Positions 32,011-41,837 of a stretch of 64,000 nt of DNA are shown here, piece after piece. Origin of the DNA: Flavobacterium sp. LHD-80 (lineage in GTDB: Bacteria > Bacteroidota > Bacteroidia > Flavobacteriales > Flavobacteriaceae); NCBI RefSeq assembly GCF_030929605.1, contig NZ_JAVFVS010000012.1:310001-374000 (forward strand). The letters run 5' to 3'. The translations under genes and the position numbers were made by a program. Below the pieces are notes generated by a model. The model worked only from the letters and a program-made list of their open reading frames with translations. It ran no database searches and was not told the DNA's origin. Positions within the stretch are counted from its first letter, which is position 1, and each line of letters opens with the position of its first letter.

Positions 32011-32171
32011 ATTTCAAATTCTATTTAAGAACTCGCAACACTTGATTTGTTTCGTATTGCGAGTGCAAATTTAGGACATTTATTCAATTACACAAGCGTT
32101 TTCTGAAAAAATATTTTACTTATTTTATAACTTTCTGATAACCTAAACTTTAAACTTGAAAATTTTTAATT

Positions 32172-34778
32172 TTATTTTTTGACTAACATTCTTTTGATTT
32201 CATTCAGCTTCATCAGCGCTTCAACCGGAGTTATAGCATTTATATCAAGCCCTAAAATCTCTTCTTTTATTTCTTCCAACAAAGGATCATCCAAATTAAA
32301 GAAACTCATCTGCATTTCGTCATTAGCCGCTTTTATTCCGTTTAAAGCATCGCTCGAATGATTTTTTTCTAATTTCTTTAAAAGCTTTTGTGCTTTAGAA
32401 ATAACCAACTGAGGCATTCCAGCCATTTTTGCGACATGAATTCCAAAACTATGTGCACTTCCTCCTTTTACCAGTTTACGAACAAAAAGAACAGTATCTT
32501 TCAATTCTTTCACAGCGACATTAAAATTCTGAATTCTTGGAAGCGATTCGGTCATTTCGTTTAACTCATGATAATGCGTTGCAAAAAGCGTTTTTGCTCT
32601 TCCTGGATGTTCATGCAAAAATTCGGCAATAGCCCAAGCAATCGAGATTCCATCATATGTACTGGTTCCTCTTCCAATTTCATCCAAAAGAACCAAACTT
32701 CTGTCTGAAATATTATTCAAAATCGAAGCTGTTTCATTCATTTCGACCATAAAAGTCGATTCTCCCATCGAAATATTATCAGAAGCTCCTACTCTAGTAA
32801 AAATCTTATCTACAATTCCCATTCTAACACTGTCCGCAGGAACAAAACTTCCCATTTGAGCCAAAAGTACAATTAGAGCCGTTTGTCTCAAAATAGCAGA
32901 TTTACCAGACATGTTTGGTCCAGTAATCATAATAATTTGTTGGGTTTCTCTATCTAAATAAACATCATTAGAAATATATGGTGTCCCAACTGGCAATTGT
33001 TTTTCAATTACAGGATGCCTTCCTTCTTTGATTTCTAACTCGAACGTATCATCAATTTCTGGACAGACATATTTATTTTCAATGGCCAATTGCGTAAAAG
33101 AACACAAACAATCTAATTGCGCAACCAAATTGGCATTCATTTGAACCGGCTTGATATAAGTCGAAATCCAAGCCACTAATTGCTCAAAAAGATCGGTTTC
33201 TATTTTATAGATCCTTTCCTCGGCTCCTAAAATCTTAGTTTCATATTCTTTTAATTCTTCAGTAATATAACGCTCTGCATTTACTAAAGTCTGTTTACGA
33301 ATCCATTCTTCAGGAACTTTGTCTTTATGCGTATTTCGAACTTCAATATAATATCCAAAAACATTATTGAAAGATATTTTCAGCGAAGAAATTCCGGTGC
33401 GCTCCGACTCTCTTTTTTCAATTCCTTCTAAATATTCTTTTCCAGAAGTTGAAATCGCGCGAAGTTCATCTAATTCTTCATTAATACCTTTTGCAATTGC
33501 ATTTCCTTTTGCAATTGCAACCGGCGCATCTTGATTTAAGGTCGTTTTAATTTTTTCTCTTAATAAATCGCAGGCATGCAGACTATCTCCAATGATCTTC
33601 ACAGCTTCCTGCGGACTCTCAAGTGCCAAGGTTTTAATTGGAATAATGGCATCTAGCGATTCTTTCAAATAAACAATTTCACGAGGCGAAACTTTTCCGG
33701 CTGCAATTTTAGAAATCAAACGTTCTAAATCTGAAATTTGTTTAATTTGATATTGAATATTATGGAGTATTTCAGGATTTGATTTCAAATAAGAAACCAC
33801 ATCATGGCGTCCTTTTATTTTGTTTTTATCCTTTAAAGGAAGTGCCAGCCATCGTTTCAACAAACGTCCTCCCATTGGCGAAAGCGTTCTGTCAATAACA
33901 TCTAAAAGTGTTACAGCATTTGGATTATAACTGTGATACAATTCTAAATTTCTGATTGTAAAACGATCCATCCATACATATGCATCTTCAGCAATACGCT
34001 GAATTGCCGTAATATGCTGGACGCGATTATGCTGTGTTTCTGACAAATAATACAAAATTGCTCCAGAAGCAATAATTCCTTCTTTCAATTCTTCGACACC
34101 AAAACCTTTTAAGGAAACTGTCTGAAAATGTTTTGTAAGGGTTTCTAAAGCATAATCTTCTTTGTAAATCCAATCTTCCAGATAAAAACTGTGAAAATCA
34201 TCACCAAAAGTAGTTTTAAAATCACCTTTGTTATTCTTTGGAACTAAAACTTCACTTGGGTTAAAATTCTGCAAAAGCTTATCAATATATTCTGCATTTC
34301 CTTGAGCGGTTAAAAACTCACCTGTCGAAACATCTAAAAAAGAAATTCCGATATTTTTATTAGCAAAATAAACCGATGCTAAAAAGTTGTTTGATTTAGA
34401 CTGTAAAACCTCATCATTTAAAGAAACCCCTGGAGTTACCAATTCGGTCACGCCACGTTTTACAATAGTTTTCGTCATTTTTGGATCTTCAAGCTGATCG
34501 CAAATTGCTACTCGAAGTCCGGCTTTAACCAATTTTGGCAAATAGGTATTGATAGAATGGTGTGGAAAACCAGCCAAAGCGGTTTCAGTTTCTGAACCCG
34601 CACCTCTTTTAGTCAACGTAATTCCAAGAATTTTAGAAGCTCTGATAGCATCTTCTCCAAATGTTTCGTAAAAATCCCCTACTCTGAAAAGCAGACATGC
34701 ATCAGGATATTTTCTCTTGATTTCGTTGTACTGTTTCATTAAAGGTGTTTCTTTCACCACTTTTTCTTTAGCTGCCAA
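32172..34778 (-). CDS. mutS: DNA mismatch repair protein MutS
   Basis: MutS recognises mismatches and small loops and recruits MutL. The 868-residue protein is a full MutS1: an N-terminal mismatch-binding domain with the Phe-Tyr-Glu motif at residues 36-38, connector, core and clamp domains, and a C-terminal ABC-type ATPase with Walker A GPNMSGKS (about 620-627) and the LLDEIGRGTSTYDG box. The GGSAHSFGIHVAKMAG segment is the dimer-interface helix region. It lies just downstream of the two tRNA genes' 5' side and is divergent from the DUF1573 gene. Its activity bears on slippage of the nearby octamer array. Confidence 0.97.
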   Translation of the reverse strand: MAAKEKVVKETPLMKQYNEIKRKYPDACLLFRVGDFYETFGEDAIRASKILGITLTKRGAGSETETALAGFPHHSINTYLPKLVKAGLRVAICDQLEDPKMTKTIVKRGVTELVTPGVSLNDEVLQSKSNNFLASVYFANKNIGISFLDVSTGEFLTAQGNAEYIDKLLQNFNPSEVLVPKNNKGDFKTTFGDDFHSFYLEDWIYKEDYALETLTKHFQTVSLKGFGVEELKEGIIASGAILYYLSETQHNRVQHITAIQRIAEDAYVWMDRFTIRNLELYHSYNPNAVTLLDVIDRTLSPMGGRLLKRWLALPLKDKNKIKGRHDVVSYLKSNPEILHNIQYQIKQISDLERLISKIAAGKVSPREIVYLKESLDAIIPIKTLALESPQEAVKIIGDSLHACDLLREKIKTTLNQDAPVAIAKGNAIAKGINEELDELRAISTSGKEYLEGIEKRESERTGISSLKISFNNVFGYYIEVRNTHKDKVPEEWIRKQTLVNAERYITEELKEYETKILGAEERIYKIETDLFEQLVAWISTYIKPVQMNANLVAQLDCLCSFTQLAIENKYVCPEIDDTFELEIKEGRHPVIEKQLPVGTPYISNDVYLDRETQQIIMITGPNMSGKSAILRQTALIVLLAQMGSFVPADSVRMGIVDKIFTRVGASDNISMGESTFMVEMNETASILNNISDRSLVLLDEIGRGTSTYDGISIAWAIAEFLHEHPGRAKTLFATHYHELNEMTESLPRIQNFNVAVKELKDTVLFVRKLVKGGSAHSFGIHVAKMAGMPQLVISKAQKLLKKLEKNHSSDALNGIKAANDEMQMSFFNLDDPLLEEIKEEILGLDINAITPVEALMKLNEIKRMLVKK

Positions 34779-34899
34779 ATCGATATGTTTTTAAATGAAA
34801 ATTAAGACAGCGAATTTATAATTTTTTAGTGGCATATCGAAGGCTTCAAAAATTAAAATATTTTAAGAGATTTTTAAGTTGACATTTAAGAATTTTACA

Positions 34900-34907
34900 T
34901 AGATTTG
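34900..34907 (+). promoter_or_regulatory. Promoter of the DUF1573 gene (TTG-N18-TAGATTTG)
   Basis: -33 TTG at 34879-34881 and -7 box TAGATTTG with an 18-bp spacer, 28 bp before the ATG. This is the best-formed flavobacterial promoter in the window. Confidence 0.82.
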
Positions 34908-34935
34908 TTCTATCATTTAAACAAAGACTATAAAA

Positions 34936-35364
34936 ATGAAAAAAATAATTTTATTTGTTATGCTTGCTGTAGCTGGAGTTACAGCTTCTAACGCACAATC
35001 TGCTAAAAAAGGAACTGCAAAAGTTGCTAAAATCGAAGGTGCAGGAATGGCTTTTGAAACAGAAACTATTGACTACGGAACAATTGCTCACAATGCTGAC
35101 GGAAAACGTGAATTCGTTTTTGTTAACAACGGAACAAAACCATTAATCATTACAAACACGCAAGGTTCTTGCGGATGTACTGTTCCAACTACGCCAAAAG
35201 AGCCAATCGCTCCAGGCGCTAAAGGAATTATTGGTGTAAAATATGCTACTGACAGAGTTGGTGCTTTTACAAAAACTGTAACTGTTACTTCTAACGCTGA
35301 AGGACAGCCAACAAAAGTACTTACTATTAAAGGTACAGTTTTACCAGATCCTGTAAAAAGCTAA
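34936..35364 (+). CDS. Exported DUF1573 protein
   Basis: This 142-residue protein has a signal peptide (about 1-20, ending SNAQ) followed by a single DUF1573 immunoglobulin-like domain: FETETIDYGTIAHNADGKREF, then GTKPLIITNTQGSCGCTVP (a conserved CGC), and PTKVLTIKGTV. It is common in Bacteroidetes, where it may sit in the periplasm or envelope; the CGC could bind metal or form a disulfide. Function is unknown. It has its own well-formed promoter and terminator, so it is probably well expressed. Confidence 0.9.
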   Translation: MKKIILFVMLAVAGVTASNAQSAKKGTAKVAKIEGAGMAFETETIDYGTIAHNADGKREFVFVNNGTKPLIITNTQGSCGCTVPTTPKEPIAPGAKGIIGVKYATDRVGAFTKTVTVTSNAEGQPTKVLTIKGTVLPDPVKS

Positions 35365-35394
35365 TCTGAAAAATAAAACAAAATAAAATAATTG

Positions 35395-35427
35395 AAAAAG
35401 CTTCCTTATCTTTGGAAGCTTTTTTTA
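35395..35427 (+). terminator. Terminator of the DUF1573 gene
   Basis: AAAAGCTTCC (35396-35405) pairs with GGAAGCTTTT (35414-35423), followed by TTTTATG. Confidence 0.88.
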
Positions 35428-35435
35428 TGACCTGA

Positions 35436-35984
35436 ATGCAACACAAAATGAGAAAACTTGAAAATAGCGAATTAGACCGCAAATCGATTGAAGATTTTAA
35501 AAAATCAGACAAAACACCTTTAATTTTAGTTTTGGATGATATTCGTAGTTTACACAATATTGGTTCTGTATTTAGAACTGCCGACGCTTTTTTGATTGAA
35601 AAAATCATTTTATGCGGTATTACAGCTACACCGCCAAATAAGGAAATTCATAAAACTGCTCTTGGCGCCACAGAAACTGTCGCTTGGGAACATTATGAAA
35701 ATGTTCTTGAGGTTATTGAAAATCTAAAAAAAGAAAACGTTCTGACTCTTGCTATTGAACAAGTTGAAAGCGCTATTTTTCTTCAAGATTTTAAAGTTGA
35801 AAAAAATCAGAAATATGCTTTAGTTTTTGGAAATGAAGTTTATGGTGTTGCACAGGAAGCAGTTGCAATTTGTGACGGCTGTATCGAAATTCCACAATTA
35901 GGAACCAAACACTCTTTAAATATTGCTGTAAGTGCAGGAATTGTGGTTTGGGATTTATTTCAAAAATTAAATTGGCCAAACTAA
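35436..35984 (+). CDS. SpoU/TrmH-family 2'-O-ribose RNA methyltransferase
   Basis: This 182-residue SPOUT enzyme transfers methyl from SAM to a ribose 2'-OH in tRNA or rRNA. The three SpoU motifs are present: LDDIRSLHNIGSVFRTADAF (1), YALVFGNEVYGV (2) and IPQLGTKHSLNIAVSAGI (3), the last forming the knotted SAM site. There is no N-terminal substrate-binding extension. The start at 35436 gives MQHKMRKLENSE; an ATG at 35448 (MRKLENSE) is equally good. It follows a terminator and lacks an obvious own promoter. The target RNA is not readable. Confidence 0.9.
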   Translation: MQHKMRKLENSELDRKSIEDFKKSDKTPLILVLDDIRSLHNIGSVFRTADAFLIEKIILCGITATPPNKEIHKTALGATETVAWEHYENVLEVIENLKKENVLTLAIEQVESAIFLQDFKVEKNQKYALVFGNEVYGVAQEAVAICDGCIEIPQLGTKHSLNIAVSAGIVVWDLFQKLNWPN

Positions 35985-36095
35985 CAATACACAGTTTTTT
36001 TATTGAAAAATGTGATTTTTAAATGACTTCTACACCATAAATGTTAGAAATATAAATATATTTTTTTATTATTAAGAAATTGATACTTTTATAAA

Positions 36096-39000
36096 ATGAA
36101 AACTATCTATTTCCTAAAACTACCATTACGTTTATTATTCTTATTGCTATTTCCTGTTGCTGGATTTGCACAATATACTCCTATTCCTGATCCAAATTTT
36201 GAAAAGGCTTTAATCGATTTGAATATTGATAGTGGCGTTATTGATGGTCAGGTTCTGACTGCAAATATTAAAGATATAACAACCCTATTAATTCCAGGTA
36301 AAAATATCACTAACTTAACTGGCATTGAAGCTTTTGTAAAACTAGAAACATTAAATATTGGGCTATTTAATGATAATACATCTCAAAGAAACTTTATTAC
36401 AAATTTAAATCTTTCAAACAACATTTTTCTTAAGTCTTTATCCTGCGGTTATAATGAATTATCTACAATAGATCTTTCAAAAAACACTGCATTAGAATAT
36501 TTACACATAGAACACAATCAATTAAGTAGTCTAGATGTCTCTCAAAACAGTTCTTTAACTACCCTTTCATTTTACAACAATAACATTACAAGCATAGACC
36601 TTACTAAAAATACTTCTTTAATAAATTTAATTTGTCCCTTCACTAATTTAACAACTTTAGATCTTTCAAAAAACATTACTCTAAAATTTCTAAACTGTAG
36701 CGATTGTAAATTATCAAATCTTGATATTTCTAAAAACCCAGCGTTAGAAGTTTTAGGTTTAAAAAATAATCAAATAACTTCTCTGGATACTTCTAATAAT
36801 CCAAATTTAGGATTATTAGATTGCAGTCACAATCAAATAACGTCTTTGAACATAGCTAACAATTCAAATTTAGGAATTTTACAATGCAATTATAACCAGT
36901 TAATTAGCTTAGATTTATCTAATAATACTAATCTAAATACTTTTTCGTGTGATAATAACCTGCTAACTTATTTGAATTTAAAAAATGGACAGAACGCTAA
37001 ACTGACCTCTCCAAATTTTAAATTCAACTCTAGTCTAACCTGTATACAAGTAGACGATGAGGCTTATTCAAATACTAACTGGAAGGACAAAGACAATACA
37101 ACAAAATATTCAAATGATTGTAGTAAGCCCGCTGCAACAACTGCACCTATTGTTAAAGCAACTGGAGATCAGTTTTATTGCCCTCAAAATACAATAAAAA
37201 TTGTAACTGATTTTAGCATTACACACGACCCTTTAGAAACAGGGACTAAAGGTGTTTATATTCAGATTTCATCTGGTTATTCAAGCGGATTGGATCAACT
37301 TGCTCTTGCAAATCCAGCTTCACATCCTAATTTAAACACAAGCTGGGATGCAACGGCTGGAAAACTAAGCATAACAAGCTCAACAGGTACTGATGCATTA
37401 TATACTGACCTAGTTAAAGCAGTGAAAGATGTTGTTTTTTCAAATTCTTCTGCTTCTGCTTCTGGCACTAGAACTTTTTCAATAACAGTTGGCAATGCTA
37501 ATTATTTACCTTCAACACAGCATTTTTATTTATATGTTCCAAGTATTGGCATTACTTGGACTTCAGCAAGAACTGCTGCTGAAGCAAGTACTTATTACGG
37601 ACTTAAAGGGTATTTAGCCACCATTTTATCAGCAGATGAAGCCAAACTTATTGGTGAACAAGCATCAGGAACCGGATGGATTGGCGGAAGCGATGCAGAA
37701 ACAGAGGGCGTTTGGAAATGGGTGACAGGTCCTGAAGCAGGAACTATTTTCTGGAACGGAAATGCAAATGGTTCGACACCTAATTTTGCATTCTGGAATA
37801 CAGGCGAACCAAATCAGCAAGGAAATGAAGATTATGCACATATAACACAACCTGGAGTAGGAATACGAGGGTCTTGGAATGATTTAAAAAACGAAGGCGA
37901 ATCAAGTGGTGATTTCCAGCCAAAAGGTTATGTTGTAGAATATGGCGGATCTGCTGGAGAATCACCTTTAGAAATTGCAGCGAGTACTAAAATAACAATT
38001 CCAGAAGCAACCGTATTAACTCCTAACTCAATTTGTGATTCTGGAAGTTTTACGTTGACTGCAACAGCAACTAGCGGAGCAACAATAAGCTGGTACACAC
38101 AGCCAGCTGGCGGTACGGCTATTGCTACAGGAAGCCCTTTCACTACCCCAGTACTAAATACTACAACAACTTATTATGTCGACGCTGGCTGTGAAACCAG
38201 CAGAAAATCAGTTACAGCAGTTGTTAACAAAACTCCTGCAACACCAACTGTAGCAGAATCAAATGTTTCACGATGCGGACCAGGAAATGTAACCTTGCAG
38301 GCTTCTTCTGATGTAGGAATTATCACCTGGTACACAACTTCATCGGGAGGGACAATCGTTTGGACAGGAAACATTTTTACTGCACCGAACGTTACTTCAT
38401 CAACTGTTTATTACGCTGAAGCTTCAAACAATGGCTGTTTAAATACGACTCGTACTCCCGTAAATATTACTGTTTACACGCCTCCTGTTGTAACAGACGA
38501 AACTGTTGTCTTATGTCAGTTTAAAAAGAAAATACTAGATGCCGGAATATCTGGAATGACTTATTTGTGGTCAAATGGCGCCACTACTCAAACAATCGAA
38601 ATAGGCACCGGAGGAACTTATACCGTTGATGTAACAAGTCCAGCGCCACAAAGCTGTACAAGCCGAAAAACAATTATAGTAGAAGAACACGAAATTCCAC
38701 AAATTGACCGTATTGATGTTGAAGGAACAAGAGCTATAATTTATCTTAAAAAAGAACAATCTTATTTTGAATATTCAGTTGATGGCTCAAATTTCCAGGA
38801 TTCAAATATTTTTTATGATGTTCCAGGAGGTTTACAAACCGCTTATGTAAGAGAAAAAGGAGGTTGTGGCGGTACAGCAAAAAACTTTGTAGTATTAGTT
38901 TTTCCTGCTTTCTTTACTCCAAACAACGACAGCTTTAATGATGTCTGGGAAGTAACTGGAATGGAAAATTATCCTCAAGCACAAGTCACCATATTTGATC

Positions 39001-39155
39001 GTTACGGAAAATTATTAGCGCAATTATCGCTATCAAGAATGAGCTGGGATGGAACTTTTAACCAATCCCCACTTCCTGCTTCAGATTATTGGTATGCGCT
39101 AAAAATTGACAATACACATCCTATTTTAAGAGGTCACTTTACATTAAAACGATAA
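36096..39155 (+). CDS. T9SS-secreted LRR / C-type lectin / Ig-like adhesin
   Basis: This 1019-residue surface protein has a signal peptide (1-26). About ten 21-residue leucine-rich repeats of the form LDLSxNxxLxxLxCxxNxL occupy roughly residues 60-320. A linker domain shared with the next gene spans about 345-480, and a C-type lectin-like domain about 485-620. It keeps both the EPN (571-573) and WND (594-596) motifs that mark Ca-dependent mannose-type sugar binding. Two Ig-like repeats (about 640-800, each with SWYT/TWYT) and a stalk follow. The final ~85 residues are a T9SS type B (gliding-associated) sorting domain: FFTPNNDSFNDVWEVTGMEN to GHFTLKR. It should be exported across the outer membrane. 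The next gene is a paralogue without LRRs. Confidence 0.9.
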   Translation: MKTIYFLKLPLRLLFLLLFPVAGFAQYTPIPDPNFEKALIDLNIDSGVIDGQVLTANIKDITTLLIPGKNITNLTGIEAFVKLETLNIGLFNDNTSQRNFITNLNLSNNIFLKSLSCGYNELSTIDLSKNTALEYLHIEHNQLSSLDVSQNSSLTTLSFYNNNITSIDLTKNTSLINLICPFTNLTTLDLSKNITLKFLNCSDCKLSNLDISKNPALEVLGLKNNQITSLDTSNNPNLGLLDCSHNQITSLNIANNSNLGILQCNYNQLISLDLSNNTNLNTFSCDNNLLTYLNLKNGQNAKLTSPNFKFNSSLTCIQVDDEAYSNTNWKDKDNTTKYSNDCSKPAATTAPIVKATGDQFYCPQNTIKIVTDFSITHDPLETGTKGVYIQISSGYSSGLDQLALANPASHPNLNTSWDATAGKLSITSSTGTDALYTDLVKAVKDVVFSNSSASASGTRTFSITVGNANYLPSTQHFYLYVPSIGITWTSARTAAEASTYYGLKGYLATILSADEAKLIGEQASGTGWIGGSDAETEGVWKWVTGPEAGTIFWNGNANGSTPNFAFWNTGEPNQQGNEDYAHITQPGVGIRGSWNDLKNEGESSGDFQPKGYVVEYGGSAGESPLEIAASTKITIPEATVLTPNSICDSGSFTLTATATSGATISWYTQPAGGTAIATGSPFTTPVLNTTTTYYVDAGCETSRKSVTAVVNKTPATPTVAESNVSRCGPGNVTLQASSDVGIITWYTTSSGGTIVWTGNIFTAPNVTSSTVYYAEASNNGCLNTTRTPVNITVYTPPVVTDETVVLCQFKKKILDAGISGMTYLWSNGATTQTIEIGTGGTYTVDVTSPAPQSCTSRKTIIVEEHEIPQIDRIDVEGTRAIIYLKKEQSYFEYSVDGSNFQDSNIFYDVPGGLQTAYVREKGGCGGTAKNFVVLVFPAFFTPNNDSFNDVWEVTGMENYPQAQVTIFDRYGKLLAQLSLSRMSWDGTFNQSPLPASDYWYALKIDNTHPILRGHFTLKR

Positions 39156-39229
39156 AAACTCATTTTAGCTGAAAGTTCATTTTTTAATATTTCCAAAACA
39201 GTTTTCAATTAAAAAATGTAATTTTAAAT

Positions 39230-41389
39230 ATGAAAACTAAATTCTTTTGCAGATATGCTTTGGCAATTGTATTATTATGCGGTAATATACTTTTTGCCTT
39301 CAACGGCATGCCTTTGCCTGAAAGAAAATTTAAAAAATTGGCAACAAAAAAATCTGCAACAGCAGCTTCTATAATTACAGCCGTTGGAAATCAAGTTTAC
39401 TGTCCGCAAAGCAGTATAAAAATTGTAACTGACGTAACAATTAATTCTACAGAAGAAATTACAGCCGTTTATATTCAGATTTCTTCTGGATATATAAATG
39501 GTGAAGACGTATTATCTTTAATAAATGTAAGTCCCAATTTAACATCAAACTGGAATCCAGATTCAGGAACGCTTACAATTTCACGCAATAACAGTAGCGC
39601 ATTACTTTCTGAATTCATTACGGCTATTAAAGCAGTTGAATTTAGAAATAGTTCAGCAACTCCAAGTGGGATCAGAAATTTTTCAATAAGCTTAGGACAG
39701 GCCAATTATTTGCCTTCATCTAAACATTATTACCAATTTGTTTCAAGTCCCGGAATCTCTTGGGGCGATGCTAAAAGAGCTGCCGCTGCAAGTAATTATT
39801 TTGGATTAAAAGGTTATTTAGTTACCATAACCACTTTAGATGAAGCAATATTTGTTGGAGAACAGCTTTCAGGCACGGGATGGATTGGCGGAAGCGATGC
39901 CCGAAAAGAACCCTATTGGTTATGGGAAACAGGCCCAGAAGAAGGAACTCAATTTTGGTACGGTCGTGAAAGTGGCTCTACCACAACTTTTGCTTATTGG
40001 AATGATTTCAAAGAACCCAATAATGGCGGTGAACTAGCCCTTAAAGGCGTCGAAGATTATGCCTATATCGCACCACCCGGAAATGGTCAAAAAGGAAGAT
40101 GGAATGACACTTCTCTTTATGGAAGTTCAGATCCTGCAAATGTAAATTATCCTCGAGGATATATTGTAGAATATGGAGGAATGCCTGGCGATGTTTATCC
40201 GCAAATAAGTGCGAGCACTTCGCTGACAATACTGTCAATTACTGAAACAAAAGCTCCTGAGATTTGCGGATCTGGAACTGCTGTTTTAGAAGCTAAAAGC
40301 GCCGCAGGAACAATCAATTGGTATGCTGATGAAACCGGAGCAAGTTTAATTGCAACAGGTCCTAGCTTTACAACTCCAGTTTTAAATGCAAATCAAACTT
40401 ACTACACAGCGGCCGAATTTGAAGGTTGTGTCACCAAAAGAACCGCTGTTAATGTAAGAGTAAATGCAGTACCAGAAGTAACTTCTGTTTCAAATCCTGC
40501 ACCGGTTTGTGGTTCTGGAATCTTTTTTTTAGAAGCAACTGTTTCTTCGGGTGAAGCAAACTGGTACGATTCAAAAACAGGCGGATCGGTTTTAGGAACG
40601 GGCAATTTGTTTATTACGCCTAATCTATCTTCAAATACCATTTATTATGCCGAAGCTAATAATAATGAATGTCGCTCACTTGCAAGAACTCCGATAGAAA
40701 TAAAAATATATCCGCTTCCTGATGTTCAAAATCAAGAAGTAGTTTTATGCGCACCAAATTCGGCTACACTCGATGCAGGAATCAGCAATATGAGTTATCT
40801 ATGGTCAACTGGAGAAACAACGCAAAAAATAACTGTTTCACAATTGGGAACATATTATGTTGATGTTACTGCTTCTACTGCAGGAAATTGCTCAAACCGA
40901 AAAACCATAAAAGTAATCGAACTTCCTGCTCCTGAAATCCAAAAAGTTGATGTTGATAACAGAACCGTAACTATAATTCTCAGCAATCCTGAAAGTTATT
41001 ATGAATATTCTGTTGACGGAATAAATTTCCAGAATTCTAATGTTTTTCATGACGCGCCGGGTGGTTTGCAAACTGCTTATGCAAGAGAAAAAAGTGGTTG
41101 CAAAACGGCTTCAAAAAGTTTTATCGTTTTGGTTTTTCCTGCATTTTTCACTCCTAATAATGATTCCTATAATGATGTTTGGGAAGTAACTGGAATGGAG
41201 AATTATCCCGAAGCGCAGATCACAATTTTTGATCGTTATGGAAAATTCATTGCACAATTAAACGCTTCAAAAAAATATTGGGACGGCACAACAAATAAAG
41301 TACCTTTACCCGCATCAGATTATTGGTATGCTTTAAAAATTGATAATACACAGCCTATTTTAAGAGGGCATTTTACATTAAAAAGATAA
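39230..41389 (+). CDS. T9SS-secreted C-type lectin / Ig-like adhesin (paralogue without LRRs)
   Basis: This 719-residue surface protein has a signal peptide (about 1-24) and then directly the linker domain shared with the upstream gene (about 45-170). A C-type lectin-like domain (about 176-320) has intact EPN (262-264) and WND (291-293). Two Ig-like repeats and a type B T9SS sorting domain of the same wording (FFTPNNDSYNDVWEVTGMEN) follow. It arose by tandem duplication, with loss or gain of the LRR block. It starts 74 bp after its paralogue, probably in one transcript. The MmcQ/YjbR gene begins 2 bp after its stop. Confidence 0.9.
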   Translation: MKTKFFCRYALAIVLLCGNILFAFNGMPLPERKFKKLATKKSATAASIITAVGNQVYCPQSSIKIVTDVTINSTEEITAVYIQISSGYINGEDVLSLINVSPNLTSNWNPDSGTLTISRNNSSALLSEFITAIKAVEFRNSSATPSGIRNFSISLGQANYLPSSKHYYQFVSSPGISWGDAKRAAAASNYFGLKGYLVTITTLDEAIFVGEQLSGTGWIGGSDARKEPYWLWETGPEEGTQFWYGRESGSTTTFAYWNDFKEPNNGGELALKGVEDYAYIAPPGNGQKGRWNDTSLYGSSDPANVNYPRGYIVEYGGMPGDVYPQISASTSLTILSITETKAPEICGSGTAVLEAKSAAGTINWYADETGASLIATGPSFTTPVLNANQTYYTAAEFEGCVTKRTAVNVRVNAVPEVTSVSNPAPVCGSGIFFLEATVSSGEANWYDSKTGGSVLGTGNLFITPNLSSNTIYYAEANNNECRSLARTPIEIKIYPLPDVQNQEVVLCAPNSATLDAGISNMSYLWSTGETTQKITVSQLGTYYVDVTASTAGNCSNRKTIKVIELPAPEIQKVDVDNRTVTIILSNPESYYEYSVDGINFQNSNVFHDAPGGLQTAYAREKSGCKTASKSFIVLVFPAFFTPNNDSYNDVWEVTGMENYPEAQITIFDRYGKFIAQLNASKKYWDGTTNKVPLPASDYWYALKIDNTQPILRGHFTLKR

Positions 41390-41391
41390 AA

Positions 41392-41742
41392 ATGGATATT
41401 GAAATAATTCGTGAAATCTGTCATAAATTAACTGGAACAACGGAAGATATAAAATGGGATCACGATCTTGTGTTTTCTGTCGGAACAAAAATGTACTGCG
41501 TTGTTGGTCTTGATCAAAATCCGACTTCCGCTTCTTTTAAAGTTCTGGATGAAGAATTTGAAGAAATGAGCACGAAACCAGGATTTAAACCTGCTCCCTA
41601 TGTTGCAAAATACAAATGGGTTTTGATTGACGATATTAGCAGAATGAAAAAAACAGAATGGGAAAAATATATCGAACAATCGTATCGTTTGGTCAACGAA
41701 AAATTATCTGCCAAACTGAGAAAACAACTCGGAATATTATAA
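41392..41742 (+). CDS. MmcQ/YjbR-family protein
   Basis: This 116-residue cytoplasmic protein of the MmcQ/YjbR family has a CyaY-like alpha-beta fold: EIIREICHKLTGTTEDIKWDH, then KMYCVVGL, and PAPYVAKYKWVLIDD, ending ISRMKKTEWEKYIEQSYRLV. Some homologues bind DNA; the role is unsettled. It starts 2 bp after the stop of the second adhesin, so it must share its transcript, an odd partner for a surface protein. Confidence 0.9.
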   Translation: MDIEIIREICHKLTGTTEDIKWDHDLVFSVGTKMYCVVGLDQNPTSASFKVLDEEFEEMSTKPGFKPAPYVAKYKWVLIDDISRMKKTEWEKYIEQSYRLVNEKLSAKLRKQLGIL

Positions 41743-41837
41743 TTAGATAATGTGTCAATTAGAGAATTAGGAAATGCTCTCGAAACCGCATAAAAAATTA
41801 TCTAATTTTCTAATTAGCATATTCTCTAATTGAGGTC
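41743..41837. repeat. AATTAGAGAATTAG-type fragment between convergent genes
   Basis: The space contains GTGTCAATTAGAGAATTAGG and, inverted, CTAATTTTCTAATTAGCATA and TCTCTAATTGAG. It is a partial inverted repeat that may act as a weak bidirectional terminator. Confidence 0.5.

Noticed and set aside
37295..38759. Several open frames antisense to the LRR adhesin
   Set aside because: They mirror repeated Ig/Ser/Thr-rich coding sequence and lack start signals.
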